Source of the DNA: Orbaceae bacterium lpD02
Lineage (GTDB): Bacteria; Pseudomonadota; Gammaproteobacteria; Enterobacterales; Orbaceae
Assembly: GCA_036251875.1 (NCBI GenBank)
Contig: CP133960.1
Span: 248,001 to 312,000 of the forward strand
Length of the DNA: 64,000 nucleotides
Reading direction: 5' to 3'
Program-made: the position numbers and the translations under genes
Notes under the pieces: model-generated
Told to the model about the DNA's origin: nothing
The model's input: the letters and a program-made list of their open reading frames with translations, nothing else
The model's database searches: none
Shown here: positions 1 through 10,137 of the stretch, in pieces
Position numbering within the stretch: position 1 is the stretch's first letter
How the letters are laid out: every line of letters starts with the position of its first letter

Positions 1-487
1 TCTGTTCTCGTAGATTAATATCAAAGCTAATCTTACCATTGCTTAATTTTAGCTTGGCTATGGCATTGGCTAATGTTGTTCGGCAGGTTTTTCCGACTAA
101 GGCAAGCGAACAAAAATGTAAAATATCGGCTCCAAAGGCCGGAATTGCGTCTTGTGATAAAAACTGGTCAGCGGAAGGTGAAACTAAAAATGTAAAACTC
201 CGTTCGCCATTTTTGGCTAAATCAACCAATACGGTACTGGTTTTTACGTTAGGATCAAATTCTAAATATTGACAATCAACACCATATTCGGTGAATGTCT
301 CTTGCATAAAATGGCCAAAAGGATCATTTCCCACGCGGCCAATAAATCCGGCACAATTACCAAGCTTTGCAATCCCAATTGCAACATTAGCTGGAGCGCC
401 TCCGGCACAGGCTTGGTAGCGTTTATTTTCTAACGGTAGTAAATCAACAACAGCATCACCTAAACACCAAATTTTCGTCTTTTGCAT
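1..487 (-). CDS. cscK: Fructokinase, PfkB family (5' part only; runs off the left edge)
   Basis: The reverse strand reads from an ATG at 487 into the left edge without a stop, giving about 162 residues. The N-terminus contains the PfkB/ribokinase sugar-kinase signature: a GDAVVDLLP start, then a Gly-rich CAGGAPANVAIG segment and FIGRVGNDPFG. Members phosphorylate fructose to fructose-6-phosphate in the cytoplasm using ATP. Its divergent position beside a sucrose permease and sucrose hydrolase fits a kinase that captures the fructose released by sucrose cleavage. The 210-bp divergent spacer carries two operators and a CRP-like site that could control both directions. The C-terminal catalytic region lies outside the window. 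Confidence 0.88.
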   Translation of the reverse strand, partial: MQKTKIWCLGDAVVDLLPLENKRYQACAGGAPANVAIGIAKLGNCAGFIGRVGNDPFGHFMQETFTEYGVDCQYLEFDPNVKTSTVLVDLAKNGERSFTFLVSPSADQFLSQDAIPAFGADILHFCSLALVGKTCRTTLANAIAKLKLSNGKISFDINLREQ

Positions 488-586
488 AGTTTAATTCTTA
501 TAGTTAGTGATAATCACACAACGATTGTATGAAAGTAAAATAATCATTGAGTTTATTTTATGTTAGGTCGATCACAATTAGCTAAT

Positions 587-660
587 GTTAACGTTAACTT
601 TCGTGATTAACATCACATTATTTACATCAAAAAGTATGAATTTTATTAGTTAACGTTAAC
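587..660. promoter_or_regulatory. Pair of identical 12-bp LacI-type operators in the csc divergent promoter
   Basis: The perfect palindrome GTTAACGTTAAC occurs at 587-598 and again at 649-660, 62 bp apart start to start. Both lie between cscK and cscB, and a LacI-family repressor gene sits just downstream of the operon. Paired identical palindromes about six helical turns apart would suit a tetrameric LacI-type repressor bridging the two sites. Assignment to the local CscR is by proximity. Confidence 0.7.
602..617. promoter_or_regulatory. CRP-like site between the csc operators
   Basis: CGTGATTAACATCACA matches the CRP consensus TGTGA-N6-TCACA at 9 of 10 core positions. It lies between the two repressor palindromes and upstream of cscB, as expected for a catabolite-activated sugar operon. 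Confidence 0.6.
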
Positions 661-697
661 ATAAGGAAGTTAATAGGTCTTTGAAGGTTTAATTATT

Positions 698-1951
698 ATG
701 AAAAAGTCGAGTAGACAGTATTATTTTTTACTTAGTGGATTATTTTTCTTTTTCTTTTTTACCTGGTCTTCATCTTTCTCGCTTATTTCGATTTGGCTTG
801 AGCAAACCCTTGGCTTAACGGGTATGGATACCGGGATTATTTTTTCTGCTATCTCTATTGTTGCTTTATGTTTGCAGCCTTTATATGGTTTTATTCAAGA
901 TAAATTAGGTTTAAAGAAAAATCTATTATGGCTAATTGGGTTTTTATTATTGGGATCGGGGCCGTTCTTCATCTTCGTTTATGCGCCGACACTAAAATAT
1001 AATATTATTTTAGGTGCTGCATTAGGGGGGGTGTATGTTGGCGCGACTTTCTTCTCTGGTATTGGCGCACTCGAATCCTATATCGAACGGGTTAGTCGTA
1101 TTGCTGGTTTTGAATATGGACGCGCGAGAATGTGGGGATCACTTGGCTGGGCAGCGGCTACCGCGCTAGCGGGCACAATTATTAATATCAACCCGGATAT
1201 TAATTTTATCATTGCATCAAGTTCGGCGGTAGTTTTCCTGATTCTTCTTGGCTTTATTAAAGTTGCCAAAATTGATGCGATGGGGCAACTTGAATATGGC
1301 AAAGTGAGTAAATTACAAATTAGTGATGCGCTTGGATTATTAAAGCTTTCGCAGTTTTGGGCACTAGTCATTTTTGTTGTTGGTGTCAGTATGTATAACG
1401 TCTATGACCAACAATTCTCGGTCTATTTTTCTCACCAATTCGCAACGCAGCAAGAAGGCAATAGGATGTATGGCTTTTTAAACTCATTACAAGTTTTTCT
1501 TGAAGCGGGCGGGATGGCATTAGCGCCATTTTTAGTTAATCGAATCGGCGCAAAAAATAGTTTGTTATTAAGTGGTGCAATTATGACTTTACGTATTATT
1601 GGCTCTGGTGCTGTTGAAGGACCAATATTAATCTCTGCGATGAAATTATTGCACGCAGTTGAACTACCTATTTTATTAATTGCAATTTTTAAATTTATTT
1701 CAACACGTTTTGATCATCGTTTATCGGCAACACTGTACCTAGTTGGTTTCCAGTTCGTTGCGCAAGTTTGCGCCAGCTTTTTAGCACCATTAGCCGGTTA
1801 TGGTTATGACCAAATAGGTTTTGCTGATACCTATATGATAATGGGCTGTATAACTGGCGTATTTATGTTAATCGCGGCTTTCCTACTTAAAGGGGATAAG
1901 CAATTAAAATTAGTCATTGGAGGAGTTGTTAATGAAAGCGTTACTTACTAA
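698..1951 (+). CDS. cscB: Sucrose permease, MFS oligosaccharide:H+ symporter family
   Basis: The 417-residue protein has about 12 hydrophobic segments. Its N-terminus ([20 protein letters not shown], residues 8-27) is typical of the LacY/CscB/RafB symporter family, and the length matches LacY (417). [14 protein letters not shown] after the second helix is the MFS loop 2-3 motif. It should import unphosphorylated sucrose with protons across the inner membrane. The last 20 bases overlap the start of the sucrose hydrolase gene, so the two are translationally coupled. The neighbours (kinase, hydrolase, repressor) support sucrose over lactose or raffinose, although substrate cannot be proven from sequence alone. 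Confidence 0.88.
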   Translation: MKKSSRQYYFLLSGLFFFFFFTWSSSFSLISIWLEQTLGLTGMDTGIIFSAISIVALCLQPLYGFIQDKLGLKKNLLWLIGFLLLGSGPFFIFVYAPTLKYNIILGAALGGVYVGATFFSGIGALESYIERVSRIAGFEYGRARMWGSLGWAAATALAGTIININPDINFIIASSSAVVFLILLGFIKVAKIDAMGQLEYGKVSKLQISDALGLLKLSQFWALVIFVVGVSMYNVYDQQFSVYFSHQFATQQEGNRMYGFLNSLQVFLEAGGMALAPFLVNRIGAKNSLLLSGAIMTLRIIGSGAVEGPILISAMKLLHAVELPILLIAIFKFISTRFDHRLSATLYLVGFQFVAQVCASFLAPLAGYGYDQIGFADTYMIMGCITGVFMLIAAFLLKGDKQLKLVIGGVVNESVTY

Positions 1952-3398
1952 AGGTAATCAAGCTGTTGAAGATTTAGCTAAACAGGTAAAAGATCGCTAT
2001 TATCCAAGTTATCATATTGCCGCAAAGGCTGGTTGGATAAATGATCCCAATGGATTGGTTTATTTTAATGGTAAGTATCATGTCTTTTTTCAGCATTATC
2101 CTTACAATGAAAATTGGGGACCCATGCATTGGGGTCATGTCGTCAGTGACGATTTAGTTCATTGGCAGCACTTACCTATCGCACTCGCGCCATCCGAAGA
2201 TTATGACCTAGATGGCTGTTTTTCGGGATCGGCTGTCGATGATAATGGTGTCCTTGCATTAATTTACACCGGACATGTATGGTTAAAAGAGCCGGGTGAT
2301 GACAGTGCGATCCGTGAAGTTCAATGCCTCGCTATTAGTAATGATGGTGTTAACTTTGACAAGCAAGGAATCATCTTAACGCCACCAGATGGCATTATGC
2401 ATTTTCGCGATCCTAAAGTTTGGCGACAAGATAACCGATGGTTTATGGTTGTTGGGGCGCGTGATAAAGATGATGTTGGTCAAGTTTTACTCTATAGCGC
2501 AGATGATTTACGCCATTGGCAATTTGAGCAAGTATTGGCTAAAACTGATGATCCTGATGTGTATATGATGGAGTGCCCTGATTTCTTCCCATTAGGTAAC
2601 AAATATATTTTGATGTTCTCTCCGCAAGGTATGAAAGCAAAAGGCTATCAATACCGTAATCGTTTTCAATCTGGTTATTTAGTCGGTGATTGGCAGCCAG
2701 GCGCTTCCTTTAAGATTGAGCAAGAATTTACCGAGATGGATCATGGTCATGATTTTTATGCGCCGCAATCATTAGTCGCAAAAGATGGTCGTCGGATTGC
2801 TATTGGCTGGATGGATATGTGGGAATCACCGATGCCAAGTAAAGCCGATAAATGGGCCGGAGCTTTAACACTACCAAGAGAGCTCGCTTTAGCTGCTGAT
2901 AACAAAGTACTGAGTAAACCGGTACATGAAATTCAATCATTACGCGGTGACACCAAACAACTTACACAGCTACACTTAAAAAGTGGCGTACAAGATTTAC
3001 AGTTGGCAAGCAGCCAGTGTGAGCTTATTGTTAACATTGATTTAACTAAAACCAATGCTGAAAGAGCAGGGCTTGCATTAGCCGCTTCTAAAGATGGCAA
3101 TCAATCAACTTTAATTTTTATTGATAATCAAGCCAGACGTTTAATACTCGATCGCTCACGTTCAGGTGAAGGCGTGCAAGGCTATAGAAGTATTGCTTTA
3201 CCAGACGGTGACGAGCTAGCACTGCGTATATTTATTGATCACTCTTCAATTGAAATCTTTGTGAATGAAGATCAAGCGGTACTAAGTAGTCGTATATACC
3301 CTACTCATAATGAGCGAACCATCTTTTTATTTGCTGAAAATGGCGAGTTGTTTATTGAAAAAATAAACTATTGGCATTTAAACAGTATAAATAGGTAA
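1932..3398 (+). CDS. cscA: Sucrose hydrolase (invertase), glycoside hydrolase family 32
   Basis: This 488-residue GH32 enzyme cleaves imported sucrose to glucose and fructose in the cytoplasm; there is no signal peptide. The GH32 signatures are all present in order: WINDPNG near residue 36 with the nucleophile Asp, FRDPK near 160 (transition-state stabiliser Asp), and ECPDFF near 212 with the acid/base Glu. The C-terminal beta-sandwich carries [14 protein letters not shown] chose the ATG at 1932 because a GGAGGAG ribosome site lies 7 bp upstream; the frame could open slightly earlier at a non-ATG codon. The start lies inside the end of cscB. Confidence 0.92.
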   Translation: MKALLTKGNQAVEDLAKQVKDRYYPSYHIAAKAGWINDPNGLVYFNGKYHVFFQHYPYNENWGPMHWGHVVSDDLVHWQHLPIALAPSEDYDLDGCFSGSAVDDNGVLALIYTGHVWLKEPGDDSAIREVQCLAISNDGVNFDKQGIILTPPDGIMHFRDPKVWRQDNRWFMVVGARDKDDVGQVLLYSADDLRHWQFEQVLAKTDDPDVYMMECPDFFPLGNKYILMFSPQGMKAKGYQYRNRFQSGYLVGDWQPGASFKIEQEFTEMDHGHDFYAPQSLVAKDGRRIAIGWMDMWESPMPSKADKWAGALTLPRELALAADNKVLSKPVHEIQSLRGDTKQLTQLHLKSGVQDLQLASSQCELIVNIDLTKTNAERAGLALAASKDGNQSTLIFIDNQARRLILDRSRSGEGVQGYRSIALPDGDELALRIFIDHSSIEIFVNEDQAVLSSRIYPTHNERTIFLFAENGELFIEKINYWHLNSINR

Positions 3399-3470
3399 CC
3401 ATAAATGTAATCATCAAGTTTATTTTTTGGTCAATGCGAGCTCGTGATGAAAAACATGGTGATTATTGCT

Positions 3471-3503
3471 AAAGCGGAAGGAGCCGCTTTCAATACCTTT
3501 TTT
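3471..3503 (+). terminator. Possible terminator after cscBA
   Basis: A 7-bp stem, AAAGCGG / CCGCTTT (3471-3477 and 3484-3490), is followed about 7 bases later by a short T-run. It lies between the convergent cscA and cscR ends. The stem is short and the T-tract offset, so this is tentative. Confidence 0.4.
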
Positions 3504-3537
3504 AAAAAATAGCGATAATGTAAATATAACTATCAAT

Positions 3538-4539
3538 TTAAATAGATTGTCTTACTAATAATGGACAATCTATTTTATACTGTTGCTTATCTTTTACCTT
3601 ATTAATAATATGCAGTGCCGCTTGTTCACCAATTTGGTAGTGTGGTAATTGTACGGTAGTCAATGGAGGGTAAAACAATTCGCCAATACCGACCATATTA
3701 TCATAGCCTAATACCGCCACTTGCTGCGGTATTTTATAGCCCAATCCGAGTAATACTTGATAGACGAGTAAGGCAATTCGATCATTACCGCATATAATCA
3801 CATCAAAATCGGCAGAACGATGTTTAAAATAGCGATTAATAATCGTTATGGTATCAAGATAGTGTTCATCGCCGAGATCAAGGTTTAAGTGATATGAGGT
3901 TAAATCCTCTAATAATAAATCATGATCTCGCCAAGCTTGTTCAACGGCTTGACGCCGAATTTTCCCCGCAAGGGTATTTAATGATAAGTAAATACATAAC
4001 GGCTTTTTATAACCTTGGGCAATAACATGAGCCATCGCCTGATATTGCCCTTGATAATCATCAGGAACATAGCTAGCAGCCGAGGTGTCAGCGCTAACAC
4101 AGTTAGCAAGTACCAGCGATTGATTATGTAGTTTTGCTGGGATAGTTATTTGCCTAAAGCCCATCGAGGTAAAAATAATACCCGTAGGTCGATAAGAAAG
4201 AAGGGTATTGATGGCTCGCTCGGCATCGTGGTCATCAAATAAGTTAACAATTAATGTATTGCATTGATGCGCCTGAGCAGTTTTTTCAATGGCTTGCAAT
4301 AACTCAACAGAGAAAGGGGTGGTTGCGGTGTCTAAAGCAAGTACGCCGATTAGTTGTGGTACTTTACGGTCACCTCTAATTTTTAAGGCCGATACGTCTG
4401 GCACGTAATTTAGCTGATCGATGGCATGCTTGACTTTTTTATAAGTATCTTTATTGAGTTTATCAGGGGTATTAATTGCTCTAGACACTGTCATTAATGA
4501 CACTTGTGCAAGTTTTGCCACATCTTTTAATGACGCCAT
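3538..4539 (-). CDS. cscR: LacI-family sucrose operon repressor
   Basis: The 333-residue protein opens with a LacI helix-turn-helix and hinge (LKDVAKLAQVSLMTVSRAIN, residues 4-23). A periplasmic-binding-protein-like sensor domain follows from about residue 60 to the end, containing VAVLGYDN near residue 270. It should bind the GTTAACGTTAAC palindromes upstream of cscB and release on an inducer such as sucrose or fructose. It is convergent with cscA and has its own upstream region. Assignment to the csc set rests on adjacency. Confidence 0.85.
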   Translation of the reverse strand: MASLKDVAKLAQVSLMTVSRAINTPDKLNKDTYKKVKHAIDQLNYVPDVSALKIRGDRKVPQLIGVLALDTATTPFSVELLQAIEKTAQAHQCNTLIVNLFDDHDAERAINTLLSYRPTGIIFTSMGFRQITIPAKLHNQSLVLANCVSADTSAASYVPDDYQGQYQAMAHVIAQGYKKPLCIYLSLNTLAGKIRRQAVEQAWRDHDLLLEDLTSYHLNLDLGDEHYLDTITIINRYFKHRSADFDVIICGNDRIALLVYQVLLGLGYKIPQQVAVLGYDNMVGIGELFYPPLTTVQLPHYQIGEQAALHIINKVKDKQQYKIDCPLLVRQSI

Positions 4540-5068
4540 TTTCCCCTCATGATATTGCTGCCAACATAGTGATTGCTGGTTATAGTACCATAGTTTACGT
4601 CACTATATCATCTTAGTTAATACCGTTAGTTTTCATAAGGCTCATAATATGCGTATATTGTTCAGCCTAACTAATTCAGGGTTGATCTCTAGTCTCTTGC
4701 TTATTACAGATTAGCAAGAGGTTAGCTATTATCTTTAAAAATAACCGCCCAATCCTTGGCATATTTTTGTCTGCAAACCAATCAAATTAATAATTGTAAA
4801 ATTGTTGCAATTTAAGTCATTTTTGTAATAAAATTCGCACCTTTGTAAATTAATAGTAAATTTAACGAAAACATCTAGATAAAATCATTAGGTTAGCTAG
4901 AGCTAGTGACTAGCTTATTGATTTATAAACGGCAAAGATTTAAGCCTAAGGCTGCTGCCTTAGGCTTACTATAGTCAGTGTTATTACGCTGGCAAAATCA
5001 GGGTAATAGCACTACCCACAAATAAGATATCCCTAAACGGATAAATCAATAAACAAACGGAATCAACT
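4540..5068. other. 529-bp intergenic region with one strong hairpin
   Basis: No credible coding sequence is seen. The region holds the cscR promoter side, a long AT-rich stretch, the perfect stem-loop at 4941-4968 (listed separately), and the leader of the haemagglutinin gene with a purine-rich ribosome site just before 5069. Confidence 0.6.
4941..4968. repeat. Perfect 12-bp stem-loop upstream of the haemagglutinin gene
   Basis: TAAGCCTAAGGC and GCCTTAGGCTTA form a perfect 12-bp inverted repeat with a TGCT loop. No T-run follows on either strand, so it is not a canonical intrinsic terminator. It sits 100 bp before the exoprotein start. Confidence 0.75.
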
Positions 5069-7357
5069 ATGAATAAACATTTTTATCGCATTATTTTTAA
5101 CAAAGCACGCGGCATTATGATGGTGGTAGCGGAAATCGTTAAGCGTCACCAAGGTGAAGGGCGTAGCAGCCAAAAAGCCACCCGCACAGCTAGCAGTGGT
5201 AAAGTGACCGCCGCGTTAAAACCGCTCAGCTTTTTAACCTTTGTGGCACTGGGTATGGTGAGCATCGTAACCCAAAGTCAGGCTAGCACCATTATTAGTG
5301 ACAATAGCGCTGGGCAGTCACAGCGCCCGATCATTATCGAGCGTCCAAATGGCCCAACGGTAGTCAATATTCAAGAAGCCAATAAAGCAGGCGTTTCACA
5401 CAATAAATACAACCAATTTGATGTGTCACGAGAAGGCGTAATTTTAAATAACAGCGCGCAATCATCAAACACCCAGCTAGGCGGCAATATTGCCGGTAAT
5501 AGTAACTTAGCTAATTCTGGCGGCGCTAAGGTTATTTTAAATGAGATTAACTCAGCCAATGCCAGCCAACTGAACGGTAAAATCGAAGTTGCAGGGCAAA
5601 AAGCCCAAGTCGTTATCGCTAATGCAGCGGGGATTACTTGTAATGGCTGCGGTTTTATTAATGCCGATAGAGCAACCCTGACTACCGGTAGCGCTATTTT
5701 CGGTGAGGATGGCACACTACAAGGTTACCGCGTTGAGCAAGGTAATATTACCATTAATGGTGAATTTGATAGCCGTGAACAAGATTATACTGGTTTAATT
5801 GCTCGCACAGTAAATATTAATGGTCAAATACACGCTAATCAAATGATGGTCGTTGCCGGTAAAAATAAGGTCACGCATTATATAAGGGTTTATGATGATG
5901 CTTCTTATGACAATGTATCTGTCGACAAAATTTATAGCGATGATGAAAAACCACAGCTAGCGATTGATGTTGCTGCTTTAGGTGGAATGTATGCTAATAA
6001 AATCACACTAACAAGTACCGAGACAGGCGTGGGTGTACGTAACGCGGGTGCTTTATCGGCATCACATGATCCCTCTGAATATGAGACTTTTATCAAGATA
6101 GCTGCCACTGGTAAAATCACTAACACAGGTCAAATTTATGTTAAACATTATCCAGATGAAGAAAATTTACAAAATACCGAAAATAAAAATATTTCAGCTA
6201 AGCGAACAACCACGCAGACAACTAATAGCGACTCTAACGCTACTTTATATGATGAAAGTACTATACAAAGCGAAGAAGATTATTATGTTGACTATAATAG
6301 CATACATAGTTATACATCCCTAGTGACCAGCGGTGAAATTGTTAATGAAGGTGATATTCACATTTTAGGTAATGGTGGATTTTTTACCCTTGAAGGAAAA
6401 CAAGGTATTAATAATAAAGGAAACATTGAAGTTTTGACAGACCCTAGCATATATACTGATACTGTTCGAATGATTAGCGAGAAGGTGGTTAATAATAGCG
6501 GTTCTATTAATGTTGAGGGAAGCTTCCAAATATCTTCAAGGGGTGATATATACAACACATCTAAAATAAAAGCTAAGGACATCTATTTTTACGGTGACAA
6601 TAATATTGTTAATGCGGGTCAGATTGCAGCAGATAGATACACTGACTTTGAAACCCAGAATTTTAACAATAGAGGATATATTACAGGTAATACTGGTCAA
6701 TATTTAGTTGATGGCACATTTAATAATGACGGTAATATCACTATGGATACTGAACTGTTTATTTTAGCCCAAAATTTGTATAACAATGGCGGATTAAAAT
6801 CACATGGTGAGATTATGTTATCAACAGATATGTCTATTCTCAACGATAACGGTGTTAATGAAGGCGAAATGGTTAATCGTGGCACAATAGAAGCAGATAA
6901 AGCACTAAACATCGCGGTAAATAAACTTAATAACTATGATAATGGCAAAATATCTAGTGGTGGGGTGCTCAATATTGGCAATTATCTAGAATATCACTTT
7001 TATATCAATGAATATGGTGAACTAGTTTCTACCAGTGAAACGGTGGAAGGCAAAGCCCAATCAATCAACAATCAATCAGGCACCATTGAAGCCAAAGGCG
7101 ATTTAACGATAGGTGCTGAGCAAATTAATAATAGCGGTAAAATCAAATCAGCTAAAAATATGAACCTTGCATTAACGATGCTCAATAACACAGACGGTAC
7201 AATATTTAGTGGTGGAGCGCTTAATATAGGCAAAGACCTTAATGAAGACGGAACAATCACAGGCAGAGCCACAATGGTCAATAACCTATCAGGCTCGATT
7301 GAAGCGGCAGACGATATAACGATTGATGCTTTATATTATCTGTATAGCACTGATTAA
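5069..7357 (+). CDS. Filamentous-haemagglutinin-type two-partner secretion exoprotein, apparently truncated
   Basis: The N-terminus is an extended signal peptide of the ESPR type (MNKHFYRIIFNKARGIMMVV), then a basic linker and a hydrophobic segment near residues 50-68 ending at an AxA-like site. A TPS domain follows (about 70-260) with NAAGITCNGCGFINADRATL, the region recognised by a TpsB outer-membrane pore. The rest is Asn/Gly-rich beta-helix. At 762 residues it is short for a TpsA protein. It stops within the repeat region without a recognisable C-terminal toxin or adhesin domain, and a strong terminator follows. No TpsB gene is in the window. It may be a C-terminally truncated gene or a small adhesin. 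Confidence 0.82.
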   Translation: MNKHFYRIIFNKARGIMMVVAEIVKRHQGEGRSSQKATRTASSGKVTAALKPLSFLTFVALGMVSIVTQSQASTIISDNSAGQSQRPIIIERPNGPTVVNIQEANKAGVSHNKYNQFDVSREGVILNNSAQSSNTQLGGNIAGNSNLANSGGAKVILNEINSANASQLNGKIEVAGQKAQVVIANAAGITCNGCGFINADRATLTTGSAIFGEDGTLQGYRVEQGNITINGEFDSREQDYTGLIARTVNINGQIHANQMMVVAGKNKVTHYIRVYDDASYDNVSVDKIYSDDEKPQLAIDVAALGGMYANKITLTSTETGVGVRNAGALSASHDPSEYETFIKIAATGKITNTGQIYVKHYPDEENLQNTENKNISAKRTTTQTTNSDSNATLYDESTIQSEEDYYVDYNSIHSYTSLVTSGEIVNEGDIHILGNGGFFTLEGKQGINNKGNIEVLTDPSIYTDTVRMISEKVVNNSGSINVEGSFQISSRGDIYNTSKIKAKDIYFYGDNNIVNAGQIAADRYTDFETQNFNNRGYITGNTGQYLVDGTFNNDGNITMDTELFILAQNLYNNGGLKSHGEIMLSTDMSILNDNGVNEGEMVNRGTIEADKALNIAVNKLNNYDNGKISSGGVLNIGNYLEYHFYINEYGELVSTSETVEGKAQSINNQSGTIEAKGDLTIGAEQINNSGKIKSAKNMNLALTMLNNTDGTIFSGGALNIGKDLNEDGTITGRATMVNNLSGSIEAADDITIDALYYLYSTD

Positions 7358-7443
7358 ATCTAGCTAAGAGAGCATTACCCGTTTTGTTATAAGCTGTCAA
7401 ATCAATCTCAAAACGACAAAAGGTAACGCTCATGCTTAACGCC

Positions 7444-7473
7444 AAAGCCCAGTACCTTGTATTGGGCTTTTTT
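7444..7473 (+). terminator. Intrinsic terminator after the haemagglutinin gene
   Basis: AAAGCCCAGTAC pairs with GTATTGGGCTTT (12 bp, one G-U) around a CTT loop and runs into a T-tract at 7468-7473. Confidence 0.8.
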
Positions 7474-7523
7474 ATGTGCAAATTTCAGTCGTTTAAACGC
7501 GGCGTGGTATTTATTTAATCACC

Positions 7524-7548
7524 AAACGCTAACTTCGCGTTTCTTTTT
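7524..7548 (+). terminator. Second possible terminator before vgrG
   Basis: AAACGC (7524-7529) pairs with GCGTTT (7537-7542) and is followed by CTTTTTATT. The stem is short. The rest of the 7358-7769 spacer has no gene that I can see and presumably holds the vgrG promoter. Confidence 0.45.
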
Positions 7549-7769
7549 ATTTGTTGGTTATTGCATGGCTTGATGGGCGCTATGCGCAAAATGTGTTGCG
7601 CTGTTCGCTTACTCAGTAGCGTTACTAAGTCATTGTCTAACTAAAATAAAGAGTTGCCAATTGGGGCAAAATATCGTAATTTTACTGTTTTACGTTTTTG
7701 CTTTAAAAATGTAATCGTAATGGAATAAAGCAATAATAAAAACAGAATAAAGATAAAAGGAGTTACCCC

Positions 7770-10136
7770 ATGGCCAGCGGTCTTGATACTGCATTAGATC
7801 CACTTACCAACGCACTTAGCACCCAGCAACATAATAAGTACGCACTGACACTTTCCGGCTTATCATCCGCGCTCTCGGTCCTATCGGTACACGGTAATGA
7901 AGCCCTCAATCAGCCTTGGCGTTACGAGATCACCGTCACGAGCCTTGACCCGCATATATCTATCGATAGCGTGCTTAACCAGCCAGCCCAGTTTAGCTTC
8001 TTAGTCCCCAACTTGCTAACGCAGGTGACGCACATTAGCTCACTCGATAAACCAGCAATGCCGCGCACCTTATATGGCGTGGTGACTGAGTTTGCTCAGC
8101 TATCGGTCAATAAAGATGAAGCGCATTATCGGCTGGTACTGCAGCCACGGCTGGCGCTATTTGCGAATGACCATTATAGCGCCATTTACCAAAACCAAAG
8201 TGTGGTCAGCGTAGTGGAAGAGGTGCTGCGCCGCCATGGTTTTACTGGCGTCGATTACCGCTTAGCGTTAAAAGATAGCTACCCAGCCCGGGAGTTTATC
8301 ACGCAATGGCAAGAGAGCGACCTGGCGTTTATACAGCGTTTACTGGCCGATGTCGGTATTTGGTTACGCTTTGAAAGCCACGCCGAACATAACTGTGATG
8401 TATTAGTATTAAGTGATTACGAACAGGGTTTTGAGGACGTCGGCAGTCTTGGTTACACGCAACCGAGTGGCATGGCGGATAACGCCCGTGATAGCGTGTG
8501 GGATTTACAATTTGCCAGCAAAAGCGTAGCGCGTCAGGTGAAGGTAAATGATTATAATTATCGAGAAGCACCAGCCGACCTTCACGCACAAATAAACTCA
8601 CAACCTAAAGAGGTTACCACCGCCGGCACCGATTACCGCTATGGTGAGCACTTTAAACGTAAAGGCGATGACAACATTATTGAAAGCGGCAGTTGGTATG
8701 CCAAAATCCGCCATCAGCAGCAGATTAGCGAACAGATTATTATTCACGGTAACGCTAATGACTACCACTTAGCCCCAGGGCAACGCCTCATCATTAGCGG
8801 CAGCCCAATCAACGGCATCAGTGAAGGGATAGTGATTTTAGCGACCGAGTGCTATGGTGACCGCAGCGAGGCCTATCACGTTAAGTTTACCGCTATGCCG
8901 TATAACGTACTAAAACCGTATCGCCCGGCACCGTTACCATGGCCGCAAGTGACCTGCACGCTGCCGGCGCGGGTGACCAGTCCTGATAATGACACCTATG
9001 GTTATATTGACACCATGGGGCGCTACCGAGTTAAATTTGATTTTGATTTAAAAACCTGGCGCAGCGGTGAAGAGAGCCTATGGGTGAGGCTGGCAAAGCC
9101 GTATGCTGGTGACACTTATGGTTTTCACTTCCCCTTAATCGATGGTACCGAGGTGGCTATCGCCTTTACCGATAGTAACCCAGATAGACCGTATATCGCC
9201 CATGCCATGCATGACAGCACACATCCTGACCCTGTCACGACTATCAATAAACACCGCAATGTGCTGCGAACGCCAGCCAACAACAAACTGCGCATGGATG
9301 ATAAACGCGGGCAAGAGCATATTAAACTGGCCACCGAGTACGGCAAAAGCCAGCTTAATCTCGGCCACTTAGTTAACCAAAACAGAGAGCAACGCGGTGC
9401 CGGCTTTGAGCTACGCACCGACGAATGGGGCGCCATTAGCGCGAACAAAGGTTTATACCTAACCGCACAAAGCGAGCCACAAGCGCAAGGTCAGCAGCTC
9501 GATATGCAAGGCGCGATTAGCCAGCTTGAAAACGCCTTATCGATTGCCAAAGCGCTACAACATGCTGCGAATACCGCGCAGGCGCACCCCGCTGATATCG
9601 ACAGTCAACAGCAGCTACAAAGCGCACTCAACCAGTTAACCGAAGCGGGCATGATTGCTTACGCACCAGCCGGTATTGGCTTAACCAGTGATGAAAATAT
9701 CCAGCTCTCCAGCGGCAACAGCATCAGCCTAACCAGTGAGCAGCAAACTGATATTAGCGCGCTAAAAAACATCACCTTAGCCTCATCTGAGGCAGTCGGC
9801 ATCTTTGCCCATAAAGCGGGCATTAAGCTACTGGCTAACCAAGGTCAAGTCGAACTGCAAGCCCAAAACGACGCCATGGCTATCGCCGCCAAGCAAGATG
9901 TGACGATTGACAGTGTAGACGGCAGTATTACCATTACAGCGAGTAAAGAGATAGTACTCATTAGTGATGGCGCCTATATTAAAGTGGATCCTTCTGGAAT
10001 AGAGCTGGGCACATCGGCTAATGTCACCATAAAAGCGGCAGCGCTGCAAAAAATGGGGCCGGCGACATTGCAACCTGATGAGTTAGAGCTTAAAAGCAGT
10101 GAATTATCGATTAAGCCGTGTGCAGAGATAAGCTAA
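7770..10136 (+). CDS. vgrG: T6SS spike protein VgrG (TssI) with DUF2345-type C-terminus
   Basis: The 788-residue protein has the standard VgrG plan. A gp27-like base spans about residues 25-390 (PRTLYGVVTEF, then ESDLAFIQRLLADVGIWLRF). A gp5-like OB fold near 415-500 has YGYIDTMGRYRVKFDFD and GFHFPLIDGTEVAIAF. A repetitive beta-helix/DUF2345 region follows to about 770. It trimerises to cap the Hcp tube and carry cargo. The ATG at 7770 is preceded by AAAAGGAG. The next gene begins one base after the stop, so vgrG, the DUF4123 adaptor and the effector form an operon. No C-terminal enzymatic domain is evident. Confidence 0.93.
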   Translation: MASGLDTALDPLTNALSTQQHNKYALTLSGLSSALSVLSVHGNEALNQPWRYEITVTSLDPHISIDSVLNQPAQFSFLVPNLLTQVTHISSLDKPAMPRTLYGVVTEFAQLSVNKDEAHYRLVLQPRLALFANDHYSAIYQNQSVVSVVEEVLRRHGFTGVDYRLALKDSYPAREFITQWQESDLAFIQRLLADVGIWLRFESHAEHNCDVLVLSDYEQGFEDVGSLGYTQPSGMADNARDSVWDLQFASKSVARQVKVNDYNYREAPADLHAQINSQPKEVTTAGTDYRYGEHFKRKGDDNIIESGSWYAKIRHQQQISEQIIIHGNANDYHLAPGQRLIISGSPINGISEGIVILATECYGDRSEAYHVKFTAMPYNVLKPYRPAPLPWPQVTCTLPARVTSPDNDTYGYIDTMGRYRVKFDFDLKTWRSGEESLWVRLAKPYAGDTYGFHFPLIDGTEVAIAFTDSNPDRPYIAHAMHDSTHPDPVTTINKHRNVLRTPANNKLRMDDKRGQEHIKLATEYGKSQLNLGHLVNQNREQRGAGFELRTDEWGAISANKGLYLTAQSEPQAQGQQLDMQGAISQLENALSIAKALQHAANTAQAHPADIDSQQQLQSALNQLTEAGMIAYAPAGIGLTSDENIQLSSGNSISLTSEQQTDISALKNITLASSEAVGIFAHKAGIKLLANQGQVELQAQNDAMAIAAKQDVTIDSVDGSITITASKEIVLISDGAYIKVDPSGIELGTSANVTIKAAALQKMGPATLQPDELELKSSELSIKPCAEIS

Positions 10137-10137
10137 G

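Noticed and set aside
505-520. AGTGATAATCACA near the cscK start as a second CRP site
   Set aside because: The half-sites are 3 rather than 6 bases apart, so it does not fit CRP spacing.
8329-8601. Long minus-strand frame antisense to the first vgrG (several more at 9125-9448 and 9828-10073)
   Set aside because: These are shadows of the strongly coding plus strand, with no ribosome site and no family resemblance.
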